Of a stretch of 64,000 nt of DNA, positions 1-11,269 are shown one piece after another. Below the pieces are notes generated by a model. It was given only the letters and a program-made list of their open reading frames with translations, ran no database searches and was not told the DNA's origin. The translations under genes were made by a program, and so were the position numbers. The stretch's first letter is position 1. Every line of letters begins with the position of its first letter. Source of the stretch: Solenopsis invicta (Eukaryota; Arthropoda; Insecta; Hymenoptera; Formicidae); NCBI RefSeq assembly GCF_016802725.1, contig NC_052668.1, positions 9,798,501-9,862,500 on the forward strand, in the 5' to 3' direction.

Positions 1-1194
1 GTTAGGAAGATATTTTTAGAGTCCGGCCTGCTCGCACGGCTTCCACGTTATTTCGTCGAGTGTTAAGAAAACCATGATTCGCACTTTTCGAGATAATAAC
101 AACGCGTTCTGATTTCTGTAACACTTTGTATTAAGGTCGTTGAGGCTTTTGAAGGAAAATAGGAACGAGAAAAATATATTCCGATGAAGGAAGGAAAGTA
201 GGGGTGGAGAACCGAACCGACAGTGTGCAGCGGACTACTCTTTCCGGAGAGGAGAAGTGGAGGAGGAGTAGGAGGAGGAGGTGGTGGAGGAGGAGGAGAA
301 GAAGGAGGAGGCAGGCAAGCAGGCAGGCAGGCGCGAGGTGTGCCGCTGGGTGCATAAACAACGTTGTAAGTCGACGAAGCACGCGTGGCTCGCATAAAAT
401 CTCATAATGCCCTTGTCCAAACAAACGCACGGTGGCGGTGTTATGGCGTTCGAGAATTTACCACTCCGGGATCTCTTCTTCGAGAGCCAGGCCGCCGGAA
501 GAATGTGGCCCAGGGGAGAAAGTTCCTGTGTCTGCGTAGGAGCAACATATCTCGAATATCTGGCCGTTTAAATGTATAAACCGCGCCCTACGATCGAGAG
601 TCGCGTCCGGTCGAAGATACCGCGGCGCGGCGTCCGTTTCTTTCACCTGCGGGCTTAATCCGATTGTCGTGATTGTTCCTTCGGCGTGTCCCTTCGGCGA
701 AAGTGCGGGATTACAAGCGACAGATTAACGGGAATCTTGTAGAACACACTTTCCGGGATTATCCGAATTAGGGTGTGTAACATTATGCTGGTTTAGTGAA
801 GTAAGCAGTCAACTGTTGCAAACAAATCACGTTGATAGCCTCTATGACGTACTCTGTGACGTTATTGCTTCAATTCATGTAATTATTTACATTTACAGCA
901 TGTGGACCATATTGAATATTGGCTGCGATTACCTTGTATTATATCTTCTACATATTAGATTTATTATTTGTATATATAGATAATAAATAATTATACAGAT
1001 AACTAATATGATTTAAAAAATTCACAAATATAGACTGAGATTATTCCTAAGTTATTTGCTTGTCATAACAGAATCTCGGGTTTAAAATCAGTGACTTTAA
1101 CTTATTTGCTTTTAAAAATGAGAAACGCTTGAATTGTTTTCAAACACAATAATTTAAGAACGGGTCAAATTTACGAGCCGAAAAATTGTAGATG
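1..1194. other. unannotated DNA with a polypurine tract
   Basis: No recognisable gene. Positions about 240-320 are a GGA/GAG-rich purine tract followed by a short GCAG-type run to about 335; this composition alone generates the arginine-rich and proline/leucine-rich open frames on the two strands. From about 780 on the DNA becomes AT-rich. Nothing else is supported. Confidence 0.6.
249..335. repeat. purine-rich simple repeat (GGA/GAG then GCAG)
   Basis: An almost uninterrupted purine strand of GGAG/AGGAGG units passes into three to four GCAG units near 313-332. Such polypurine tracts can form triplex-type DNA and bind GAGA-type factors in insects; neither is shown here. Confidence 0.8.
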
Positions 1195-1240
1195 TTAAAA
1201 AGATCTTTAATTCGATAAATATTATATTTACATATCTGGT

Positions 1241-1285
1241 AGAACATTTCGGTTCGGCTATACTAAAACCTTCGTCAGTCAATGA
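1241..1285 (-). ncRNA. degenerate hammerhead-ribozyme-like motif in PLE tail
   Basis: Read on the minus strand, CTGACGA (1278-1272) matches the conserved hammerhead core CUGANGA. It is followed by a weak stem-II candidate (AGG with GCC across about ten bases) and then GAAC where a functional ribozyme needs GAAA, with CGAAATGTTC just after. Hammerheads in the terminal regions of PLEs are established knowledge. This copy has lost a required core residue, so it is probably inactive. The placement downstream of the endonuclease domain is what supports the reading. Confidence 0.35.
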
Positions 1286-1653
1286 AAACAGTAGAAAATT
1301 CTACTTTGAAATTAAATTACATATTAAAAATTGAACGAAAGCTTGAAAAAATAGCAGTGGATGCAAATGACGAAAAAGCCGGTATCGTCAAAAATACGCA
1401 TATTATGCCGTCGTTGTTTTCGCATACCGTCGAGACTTCTGTCGGGGTGGCGAAAAAATAAAAACATTAAATACGAATGTAGGAATATATCATATTTTTA
1501 ATCGATAATACCTGTACTTGGCAGAAACAAATCAAGATGAAGAAAATGTGTATCTATATTTGATAGTCGTACTGTCGGGAATGGAAAGTTTAAGATATGC
1601 GAGATAATATAAGGAAGAATAGAAATGTTAAGGAAAAGAACTGGTATCACGGA

Positions 1654-1655
<2 letters not shown>

Positions 1656-1696
<41 letters not shown>
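1656..1696. repeat. (GA)n microsatellite
   Basis: About 20 perfect GA dinucleotides inside the PLE-derived segment. The local 67-residue plus-strand frame (with its run of ER dipeptides) is a translation of this repeat and not a gene. Confidence 0.95.
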
Positions 1697-1699
<3 letters not shown>

Positions 1700-2263
1700 G
1701 GTTAAGGATGGGGATATACATATGCATCACACATACAGAAATTCCGTATCACTTTGTTTATTTAAAACTCAGCTGTTGCTTTTTAACGCAAAATCTTTGA
1801 AATCGATCTTTTAAGAAACGCAAATTAAAAAATTTTGATGAAACGTTGCCAAACAAAATTGTGATTTTTTTTATTTATTGAAAAGCATAAACGGGGTCCA
1901 CTATTCTTATTTATATAAAAAAAATGTTCTTGGACTTTGGTTTTGAATCGTCTTTCGATTTGTCCAATATGATTAGCTTCACAATCTTGTATACCACATC
2001 GTGTCGTAATAAGGAATCGAGATGATATTTTTGTTTATCGGTATATATTCTTTTAATGCTGTGGAAATGGTGAAAGCTATTGGAACATTAAATTTTTTGG
2101 ACAATAAATTGAAGTATTCGAAAACAGATTTTATATATGAAACCGTAAAAAAAAACTTTGTTTTTTCTGATAGGTCAGTAGTATCTTCCATCAAATAAAA
2201 AAGATACTTTAATCCATTATTGATTGTATGAAAATGAAGTTTACTGGATAACAACTTTTTCAT

Positions 2264-4187
2264 AAGATGTCAATCATCTGACTAAAATTTTTTGTTGAAA
2301 CTGAGGATGAGAGAGTAAAATAATTTTATAATAATAACACCTGTTTGTGATATAATGAATGGAAATTGAAATTAAGGTACCTGCCGAAATATGATGATTT
2401 GTGGATCAGATCGAAAATGATTCATTAATTTGTTTATCAAAACTGTTAACAATAGCACGGTGACCTAACTCTGTTCGTTAACCCTTGACAATTTCATCGA
2501 CCTCAAATCTTTAGAACATATATACGAAATATTTTATTAATTTGAATTACAAATCTTTGAATTTTTACGCAAATTAAGAGACTGTGTAGGATTTAAGTAT
2601 CTGACGAGATAATAAACATTATCATATAAGCGATACGTTCTACGATCATTAGATAAAAGGGAAAAAAGAAGTTGTATGCAGTTCGGTTCGGGCGATCTTG
2701 AGAACGAGATGAACGAATGTGCGCGGTCACCGGAGCGTAAAACGAAAAGCTAAGAGAAACAACACAGAGATGGTGAGAGGAAAGGCGAGAATCTTCTTAG
2801 AAACGGCATAAAGATAACCGCTCTATCCGCGAGGCGCACCGACCGACTCGTAATCCCTGTATAGGTCGGCCATATAGATCCGTCCGCACGCCGCCGTTGA
2901 TTTTCTGTCCACTGTCAAGTTAACGACGCATAATGACAGCTGACAGAGTCGGCGGACACGGTTTTCCAGTTAGGCTCTTTCTTTTTCGTTGCGCTGGGCA
3001 CCGGGTATCCGTGCCGTGGAAACCATAAAGCCGAACTCGAAACGGCTGACTTTAATACTGGCCGCCGACGGCCCGCGGCCGCGCGAACATCGTTCCTCGA
3101 TTTTATCATCGATTCGCCGGGCCGCGCGAGAATCGTTAAGATCAGCTTTTTGCGAGCGGAATCGCGCCACTCTATCGTGCGAATGGTGTTGATCTTTTCT
3201 TTCTTTGGCAACGCGCGCACGGCGCGGCGCCTACGTCAAAACCATAAACCCTCGGCTAAAGTCGAGTAGCCGAGCAATTTCGTGGCGAAAATCGGCGTCG
3301 CCTGGAACGGCGATATTCTCGGACGATAAAGTCCCGAGTTATCGCTCGACTGTCGAGCGCGTTTATTCGCTGAATAGAAAAATGCTGCGGGCGAACGTCC
3401 TGCCCCGGGTTTTATTAGCGCTTCGAGTTTTCTCCGGATAACATCGTAATCATTAATATTTTACGATGAAATTAATATCCGGATAGCGCGACTAGCGAAA
3501 GTATCCTTTCCTAAAGAGAGATTTTAGTATTAATACTGGCAATATTGATCATGTATATATAAATGCGCAATGAAAATAATTATTATTTTATAATATAATA
3601 CGAGTATTTTGTCTTCTAAAATAGCAATTATTAGGATCTGGGAAGACTTATTATCTTTCTTGTTACGTCTTTTGACGAAAGATGTTCAAAGTTTTTTCTT
3701 TTTTTCTTTTTTTCTTTTTTTACCATCGATTTGATTTTCCGCGTATGAAATTCGAGAGATTCTAACTGCCGCGTGAGTTTTTCCATCCGAGTTCCATTCC
3801 GTGTTTTGCTGCCTGCCAACCGCGCTAATTGAGCCATTAACTCCGCCCTTTAATCTTTCGGTTCTTCCCCCGACTTCCTTCGTTCTCGGAAGAAGAGGAG
3901 GAAGCTTCGAGAGATCCAAATCGAATCTTTATGTAGGGGAACGAGAAGCAGAGGCAAAATACTCTGTGTCCTCCCCCGAAAGCAAACCGTTAATTTATGG
4001 ATGATACATTGCCATGAAGAAATACAGTGTGCAAAGATACAAAAGTTAAACTGTAAAAATTGTTTAAAACAACCGTAACATCATTTTTAGACTCTATTTC
4101 ATTCTACTAAAATAATATAGACGAAAGATTTCACGTGTACACCTATTGTAAACGATTAATTGCTTTTCTTCTAATACGTTGACAGTT
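2264..4187. other. AT-rich DNA then CpG-rich block, no gene seen
   Basis: 2264-2650 is AT-rich. About 2680-3440 is visibly CpG-rich with many ACG, CGA and GCGCG words, and this gives open frames on both strands at 2915-3441, none with a recognisable domain. 3441-4187 returns to AT-rich DNA with a T/C tract of about 30 bases at 3690-3722. The CpG-rich block could be a regulatory region or an unmethylated island; this is inference. Confidence 0.5.
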
Positions 4188-4211
4188 AAATAAACATTTT
4201 AATGTTTATTT
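4188..4211. repeat. short perfect inverted repeat
   Basis: AAATAAACATT and its exact complement AATGTTTATTT are separated by two bases. Each arm contains a forkhead-type TAAACA/TGTTTA word, so the palindrome presents two such words head to head. Function is unknown. Confidence 0.7.
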
Positions 4212-5456
4212 TCCGTACATAGAGATTGCATGCCCAAATTCGCACACGTATACTTCATCTGACATCTCGTGGATCGGTGTTTATTATCTCACGCTTTGAC
4301 GCGGTCAATCTGGACGAGAACTAGTAAGCAAAACATTTTTATATATACAGAGAAAACACGAGTACCCGGCTATATCTTTCTCTTTATTAGACACTACGAC
4401 GCACACGCGGGCGTGCCCCGGCTTCGAATGGAGATTGAAGCGATTCATGATTTTCTAAGCGGGTCGAGAGGAGAGTCGCGCGATGCCGCGAGAAGGGCAC
4501 GCCTTGGAAATGCGTGTGTGTCCTAAACCAACATCTTTATGGACTCGATATTTCTCCCGGAGGCCCGATTTATTACGTTGATTTGTTGCTTTGTGCTGCC
4601 GAGCCTATCTGTCCCCGGCGCGTTTCCATAACCGCCGCGCCTCGGCCACGAGGATCTCTATAGACGTTCAAATTCATAGAGATTCGAATCTCGAGGGACA
4701 TTTGCGGATTGAAAGCGATCGAGATATCAACGTCTCGGGGATTCAGCTACATGGATCATCAATGTCGCGAATCGAAAATATAAATTTGACGAAACTGCAA
4801 CTTGTAAAACGTAACCCGATTCAATTTTCACGAGCTGCCAATAGATATAAGGTTGTTCAAGTTTCTAATATTTCTGCGATATGTAGATTGAAGGTAATGC
4901 TTTACCTTTATCTTACCGCGTGAATTGAAATGAATTGTTTCCTCAGTAGCGGCACCGATTATCATCATCGATGATCAGAGTCTGCAGAGTATTTCACGCT
5001 GATCAACGGACGATCAATCGGCCATCGACGCGATGTAAACAAAGTAATCGGCGATCTTCTTGAAATTTCTACCGAGCGGACGCAGGGTCGGTACCCGGGG
5101 TCATCGACGAAGGGTATCTCGAGAGAAGGAATTTACCTCTTTCGCGCTGTGAACCGCGTCTAAAACATATCGGGATGCGTAGTCGTGCGAATGGGCGTGC
5201 ATCCGATTATCTTGATAACTCAATCTCTCCTCTCGAGTCTGGCCTGTCCTAGCTAAGAAGAACATCGCGATCTATTCGCTCCAGCGGCTTCAAGAGAATC
5301 ACAAGGGGGGAAGGGGTGCCGCGATACGATAGTGTCGACAGTAAATTATTTAGAAAAACGTTGTTCATTGTGGGCTGTTGTAGTTTCGTAACATTGCAAT
5401 GCATTGGTGCAATGGCGTCTGACAACAACCATTTCTCGCGTTTTAGCATGTCGACT
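4212..5456. other. no gene recognised
   Basis: Mixed composition. Two open frames on the plus strand, 4269-4526 (85 residues) and 4591-4923 (110 residues), show no family signature, no clear splice signals and no repeats. I see no reason to call either a gene. The 4940-5240 stretch has many GATC/CGAT words but nothing else I can support. Confidence 0.5.
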
Positions 5457-5960
5457 TTATCTTTTCCATGCTTCATGATGAAAAAGCGCGAAAAGTACGT
5501 TAAGACATTTATCACATTTTGAACTATCATGGAATAGCGCGATCAAGCTTCCGTCGCGACGATGTAACATCCTCGATGCACTCGCGAGTAATTGAAACGC
5601 GCGGCGTCTCAGAATGCGGATTGACACATCATTGTCGATGAAATCGATTAGACATTTCGAAACGATTGCCTGTACATTCGTTAATGGCGCTCCCGATTTA
5701 TCGCGATGTACTCCCGACCGAAAGTTGAAGAAACGACGCACCGTCATGACAGATACGCGCCAATCGCCGTTACGCAAATATCGTAGGCGATCAATTAATG
5801 TTTCCTCAATTAATCCGTCACGGCGATGCTCATCGACGATTCTCGACATCCCGAACACCGGATGTTGCAAAATACGCCACGACAGACGCATGTTAAAAAA
5901 CGATAATCGAATAATGTACAGAACGATATAGAGACTGTATAGTAAAATGCGGTTTATCAT
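5457..5960 (-). other. 167-residue open frame, unrecognised
   Basis: This is among the longest open frames in the window and is not built from a simple repeat. It starts with a hydrophobic stretch (about residues 1-25) that could act as a membrane anchor, then becomes basic and arginine-rich. No domain, catalytic motif or repeat is visible. The opposite strand also has a 105-residue frame over 5614-5931, which suggests that both are due to low stop-codon density in CpG-rich DNA. I treat it as probably non-coding; a lineage-restricted gene or a decayed exon cannot be excluded. Confidence 0.15.
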
Positions 5961-6151
5961 AATCGCACTGGCCGATTAGCACTCAGAAATATGTACGCAA
6001 AATTTATTTAGATTAGAAGTCATAGAGCGTATCTTACGTACGATTTTATATTAGTATTAGTTGTAACGTATCTATATATTGAAACAAATAGTGTAACTGT
6101 GGATGAATCATTTAAGTACGTATAGGTTTATTCTTACTGGCTGTATATTAG

Positions 6152-6530
6152 AGGAGAAGAGAGTATTATGGTTACTGTGGACATTACGGCTACCCCTATT
6201 ATTTCCGTTATTAGGTGACGAATTTGAACGATTACTTATGGAATTATTCATTTAGTAGCCTATCGTTTTTTTAGTGGCGTTAATATTCCAATACACAATA
6301 GCTGACAATTGTTACATGGTATTTTTACTTTTGAACACTTGTAAACTTTTTCAAGGTACATTTTAGAATTACAATTAGTTACGCATACTTTGTAATTGTT
6401 TTTAAACTGGAGCGTATTATAATACGAATGTATATACACTGGAGTGTTTTTTTGTTATTTAATTTTTTATTTGGATGTACACACTTCGAGTTATGTACAG
6501 TTAAACAATAACATGAAATTTTGTTAATAG
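6152..6530 (+). repeat. dispersed repeat family R1, copy A
   Basis: About 380 bp that can be aligned by eye, with indels, to the reverse complement of 54155-54540. Shared blocks include CTATTATTTCCGTTATTAGG, then TTTAGTAGCCT, CCAATACACAATAG and a long AT-rich tail with TGTTTTTAAA. Copy B lies directly upstream (minus strand) of a mariner-type transposase remnant, so R1 may be the 5' part of a transposon or a non-autonomous derivative of it; that link is inference. Termini are not defined. Confidence 0.7.
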
Positions 6531-7899
6531 AGTTTTTTAAGCAAGTTTTTTAGGGTAAAGTCGCCTATTATGAGATATCTTCTTTTAAAAGTTATAATTT
6601 ATTTAATTTATACTATTATAACTCCAATTTTTACATTCAAATTATGGTAAATATATTTAAGTTTTATCAAAAGTTATCAACCGATAATAGTTATTACTTT
6701 GTTGTATGTAAAATTTTTTATCAAAATTGCCGCTTTTGCTCATTCAAAAAAGAGTTCCTAATATGAGACACAAAGATTTTTTTATATGAGATGGATCTTA
6801 TCGACTTGGACCTTACTATATGTTTAAATTAGAATCCAGACTCAAAATCTAGTTATCAATCAAATAGCTCTTTTAATACTCAAAAACTTTTATACCTAAC
6901 ATTTTTCTCTAAAATCTAATCTTTTTGAGATGTTTTAAAGTCTCGGTGCTAATGCTGAAAGTTATAACTTTCAAGCCTCATAATTCAATAGTCCTCAATG
7001 AAAAACTTTATTGTAGAGCATTTTAAAAAAACTTTCGAAATCAGAATATGCAATAATAAATGGGGATTTATATGGGGAGTGTTTCATATTATGAGTTCTA
7101 CGCTTTGCGGTTTCACGATCACTTTATCTTATATCCACATATTTCTTCAATAAATGAATTGATATTCTAAAGGACGATGTCCAGAAACATTAGAGATATT
7201 TTTTTATGTTTATTGTTTAATGTTAAACAGGGATAAAATGATATTTCTAATGATAGCTCTGGAGTCTCTGAACACAGAAAAAATCTAAATCAGGAAAATT
7301 CTAAACGATGGAAAATTAAAAATATATAATTTTGTAACAAAATACTATGTATTTTTTAAATTAAACCAATTTTTTAAAATTATTTTTAGGCTAGCTATAT
7401 TACCACTTTTTTCTTCTATCGATTACGCAGCGTGTTATATTTTTATAAATCACGTTCTAAGTAAGAAATATTTCATTTTTTTTAGTATAAAATCTGTTCA
7501 ACAACACTATGATGAATGTAATTCAAGTTTCAATATAAAATATTGATTATAAACAAAGTTATTCAATAAGATGACAATAAGTGCCATGTTACCCTCTTTT
7601 TCTCTACTTTTTTTTAATTAAAAAAGTTTACGTAGTAATTATTAGTGAAGTTCTTCCCAACTCCTTTTCGCATCGCACAATCTATGCATCTATTTGGATT
7701 TTACTATTGTTCACAAGAATCATAATAACAATCTAACAATTTTCGTCTTTTTAATTATCTACTTTATGACAAATACATCATTGCGAAAATATTGCGTTGT
7801 CTTTTATCACACTATTGTCACCGTTGTATAATTGAACTTGATACATGCATGCGAAGATTTATGATTAAATGAATTATACAAATCGTAATTTGCTTCGAT
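6531..7899. other. AT-rich DNA, no gene seen
   Basis: Very AT-rich with no long open frames. The words TATGAGA or ATATGAG recur at about 6570, 6765, 6785 and 7090, as in decayed insect satellite-like repeats, but I could not define a unit. Nothing else is supported. Confidence 0.55.
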
Positions 7900-8580
7900 T
7901 GTCTTACGTAAAAGGGGACATTATTTACAGCGTCGTTACACGCGTTAAGAGCATATTGTACGCGATAGTTTTCCCGATACGTGTCCGTTCTACGAGCGAA
8001 GTAATCTAGCGCACATCGGGAATTATGTAAAGTGGCGGATGAGTAAACGCGGAACGGTGTCGAAAGATGCGGATCGCGTTTAATCCGCGCCGCTCATAAA
8101 TCAGGGAGCGCGCGCCGGAACACCAATTACGCTATGCGCGCGATCCCGCCACGTGCAATGCGCGGAGATTATTACGTACCCGCGTGCACGCGGGTTCACC
8201 TTGCATCCCGCATCTATGCGCGCAAATTGAAGAGATCGTTCACCGATATGTTACTCACGCTTCCTGTGTGCTTCCAAAGTTGATAACGATTCCGTGGAGA
8301 TCCGTGGAGACGGCAACTTGTACATAACGTGTGCACGTAAGTACGTCCCACGAATCTTCTCACTGAAATGATTTTCACGCGTCGTGCTTCGACACGAAAC
8401 GTACGTAACCGATGAGCACAAGAGCGATATTTCTTTCGAGCTTGACCTAAAAACGCGGTCCACCCACGCTGGTCAATAGGTCCTCTTTCTATACAAACCA
8501 AGTCTTGCGTGCCGCTCGAAAAACTCGTGTGCCCTCGTCCAGCGTGAACGTATCTCGCGTGAGACTTGTACGGTGCGTCA
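7900..8580. other. CpG-rich block, possible regulatory DNA
   Basis: Abrupt switch from AT-rich DNA to CpG-rich sequence with an 18-bp perfect palindrome (8178-8195) and a direct duplication of TCCGTGGAGA at about 8291-8310. Two overlapping minus-strand frames (8214-8501, 8251-8463) have no recognisable domain. Regulatory function is inference from composition only. Confidence 0.35.
8178..8195. repeat. 18-bp perfect GC palindrome
   Basis: ACCCGCGTGCACGCGGGT is identical to its reverse complement. The centre contains GTGCAC flanked by CGCG. It could be a dimeric factor site or chance in CpG-rich DNA. Confidence 0.6.
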
Positions 8581-9310
8581 CAATGGATGCACTAATTAAC
8601 ACATCGGCGATAAAATGTTATCACGATTTTTGTAAAAAAAAATGTAATTAAGCTTGAGAGTTATTTGCTCATAAATTATCACGCCACATAATACATCAGA
8701 GACTTTACGCGCGCGTAATTATGATCGTAGAATGTGCGTGTGTGATATGTATGTCTATAACACAAAATAATTAATAATAATGTTTTAAGAATTGATTGAG
8801 ATATGAAAATGCTAACTGACTTAATAAGATTTTAGAGGCGGATGAACATTTTTAATGCCAATACACTTGACTGTAATTGAAGCATGTTAAAGTGAAATGT
8901 AAGTGCCATTTTTTTTTAATTTTTGAGGAAGAAGGAAAAATTTACTTTCTTGGAAACTATCGCTTTCTAAAATTTCTACAAAAAAAGTTATCGTAATAAT
9001 CGAAGATACGAGTAGAGTTCGTATAAGAATTTTTAATTAATTCAAAATCTAATTCAAAAATAAATTGTGTTAAAGTGGTTAAAATTTTAAAATATTGCAA
9101 GTTCAAGGAAAAATACAAAAGTTGCTTTGGCCATTTTTCACCGTTGATAGCAATACTTTTCACGATAAACATTAGTATAAGAGAAAACATGGCAATAACA
9201 TTCATGTACCAAAAAACACAAGTAAGAGTATCTTTACAATTCTCTTTACAAAAATAATGATATAACAAAAGTTGTGTAAAAAGACTTAAGAAACTAATTC
9301 AAATAATATT
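8581..9310. other. AT-rich DNA, no gene seen
   Basis: AT-rich. The frames at 8957-9268 (minus) and 9075-9257 (plus) overlap on opposite strands and show only AT-driven residues (K, N, F, I). No domain is visible. Confidence 0.55.
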
Positions 9311-9490
9311 TACTTGGAATAAAAAAACTTTTAAATGAGAATACAAAGATACATATCACTTTTTATGTATCTTTAAGTTTCATTTTTATTAAGTGGTTAT
9401 ACAACAGTAATTATATCTTGAAAAAAATATACATATTCTGTTTCTGGCATAATTACAAAATTTCATATATTTCTAAAAAACGGAAAAGAG

Positions 9491-9491
9491 A

Positions 9492-9519
<28 letters not shown>
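9491..9519. repeat. (AT)n microsatellite
   Basis: About 14 AT dinucleotides followed by a T-rich tract, in the core of the foldback element. Confidence 0.9.
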
Positions 9520-9527
<8 letters not shown>

Positions 9528-9614
9528 TCTTTTTTTTCTCAAGATATAATTACTGTTGTATAATGACTTAAAAAAAAATTGAACTTAAAGATACATAAAG
9601 TGATATGTATCTCT

Positions 9615-10381
9615 CAGGGCTGGGTAAGTTAATAAATTTTTTTAACTAAATTAAGTTAAAGTTGATGGCACATAAAATTTAGTTACGTTAAAAGTTATAT
9701 GAATAAAAAGTTAACTCAGTTAAAGTTACATTAAGATTAAATTAACGTAAGTTAAAATAAAAGTTAATTTTCAAAATCATTATTTACATAAAATTAGATT
9801 ATTGTAATTTTTAAAATTGCGTTATTTTAAATAACAATTATAGTATAAATTATCAAATAAATTTTTTCTTTTATTTGTAATTGAAGTTTATATGAAGTAA
9901 AGAAGAAATATTGTTTTTTATATATAGATATATATCCTTTTCCAATTTTTTTACATTTTGTAATTAAATTATTAAAAATACGATTTCACGCATAAAATAT
10001 AACCTTACATATAATATATCGATAAAATATAATCCTATTAAAATGTATTATTATTAAAGTGATTATTAAATTTAAATAAGAGCGTTATTTAAAAATAACG
10101 ATCGGTTTACTTTCGTAGTAAGTCATCAAATAGCAAACCACCTGCACTAAACATTTATTTTACAAGTGCTGAGAATGGTACTAATGTATTATATTGTCAT
10201 TTATAAAACAGATAAAAAAAATTAATGTAGAAAGAAGTTAATAAGTTAATGTTGTTTTAAAAACAACTAGTTAAAGTTAACAATTAATGCATTTAATATT
10301 AATTAAATTAGGTTAAAAGTTACTAACTTTTTAACTTTTCGCTTAACTTTTAACTTTTTAACTAGTTACTACCCAAGCCTG
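9615..10381. mobile_element. non-autonomous hAT-type DNA transposon, nested
   Basis: 767 bp bounded by CAGGGCTGGGTAAG at the left and CTACCCAAGCCTG at the right, whose reverse complement is CAGGCTTGGGTAG. The same eight bases, GTATCTCT, lie immediately outside both ends (9607-9614 and 10382-10389). Ends beginning CAGG and an 8-bp target duplication are hallmarks of the hAT superfamily. No transposase frame is present, so it depended on an autonomous relative. The interior, especially toward both ends, is full of AAGTTAA/TTAACTT words on both strands, which resemble the subterminal transposase-binding arrays known for hAT elements. The intact duplication suggests a fairly young insertion. Confidence 0.85.
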
Positions 10382-10425
10382 GTATCTCTGTATGCCCATT
10401 TAAAAGTCTTTTTATTCTAAATAGT

Positions 10426-11011
10426 ACATTTTAATAGAATACAGAATAAAGAATTAAATAAGTAACAATACAAAATGAAAAAAATTAATTGAGATAAAAA
10501 AGTTTTAATGTAAGAATTATTGACTCTGTTAAACCGAATAAGGGAAATTTATAAGTAATAATGAATTAAATCTGTGTGTGAATGTATATTATTAGCTTAA
10601 TATTATTGGTTTTAATTATCAAAATCAACTTTGTATTGATTTAGATGCATCATAATCGAATTAATTTAAGCGATCAAAATGCGCCAATCATCGTAAAATA
10701 ATTGTCTAGAGCGTAATTTGCATTACGTGCTATGTTTTTATTAATCCTAACTCGAGACACCAAAGTACGATGTATCTTATGCGATTTTTTACATTGCTAT
10801 AACATTTTTATAATATAATTTAAAGACTTGAATTAAAATTCAAGAAAAAACTTTATTCGTAGATACGATACCTCTACAGAGGTATTTTTTGAATTATTCT
10901 TAACATGAGAGTGCACGGAAATTCGGAGTAGTTAACCCGTAAGTTTTCAGCAATTTAAATACCTTTTTATTTTTTATTAAATATACGTTTACTGGTTCCA
11001 AATAATATAAA
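10426..11011. other. AT-rich DNA with a small hairpin
   Basis: No gene. At about 10869-10887 ATACCTCT and AGAGGTAT flank a two-base loop and are followed by a T run. In a eukaryote this has no terminator meaning by itself. Otherwise nothing is supported. Confidence 0.5.
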
Positions 11012-11088
11012 AGTAAATGCATGTAATTGTAGAATTAAAAAAAATTATTTTACTACAATGTGTATACGTGCTTTATTACATGCATTTG
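11012..11088. repeat. small foldback with two nested stems
   Basis: TAAATGCATGTAAT (from 11014) pairs with ATTACATGCATTT (11075-11087), and inside it ATTGTAG pairs with CTACAAT. The AT-rich centre is about 20 bases. It is compatible with a tiny decayed MITE or a chance structure in AT-rich DNA. Confidence 0.45.
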
Positions 11089-11269
11089 TAATATTCTTTC
11101 GCTTTTTGCATACTAACGCCCGCCAATACTATGAAATTTTTGGCACTATCTTCGAGTTCTGTACTCCTTAATTATATACAATAATAATAGTTAATTATTA
11201 CAATCCTTTATCTACCATTTTATATTATTAAATAATAAAATTTTGCTTATTAATTATAAAATTGTGATT

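Larger units (their letters stand above)
1195..2263 (-). mobile_element. Penelope-like retroelement, decayed 3' fragment
   Basis: On the minus strand the frame at 2263-1979 (94 residues) reads like the C-terminal part of a Penelope-like reverse transcriptase, with a block SYIKSVFEYF followed by KKFNVPIAFTIS that matches the usual segment just before the endonuclease. After a frameshift near 1978 the reading continues as a GIY-YIG-type endonuclease: VVYKI at about 1997, then HIGQIERRFKTKVQEH (about 1970-1923) and NKKNHNFVW (about 1880-1850). The second half of the catalytic signature is degraded (HIGQ where YVGQ is usual) and the frame ends in stops. Downstream lie a microsatellite and a 3' tail with a hammerhead-like remnant. 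PLEs are retrotransposons with a reverse transcriptase and, in most lineages, a GIY-YIG endonuclease. This copy lacks the catalytic reverse-transcriptase half and cannot be active. The 3' limit near 1195 is a guess. Confidence 0.75.
9311..10425. mobile_element. foldback element interrupted by a hAT-type insertion
   Basis: Removing the insertion at 9615-10381 leaves an element of about 350 bp with inverted arms of about 115 bp. The left arm is 9311-9425 (GGAATAAAAAAACTTTTAAA, then GATACATATCACTTT, then ACAACAGTAATTATATCTTG). The right arm, read in reverse complement, starts at about 10425, resumes after the insertion at 9614 and ends near 9539. The core between the arms holds an (AT)n run and a T tract. 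Long arms, short AT-rich core and no coding capacity are typical of a MITE or foldback element. The host element is older than the insertion, since its right arm is split by it. Confidence 0.8.

Noticed and set aside
10867..10895. Hairpin followed by a T run, like a bacterial terminator
   Set aside because: The DNA is eukaryotic and no RNA polymerase III gene ends there.
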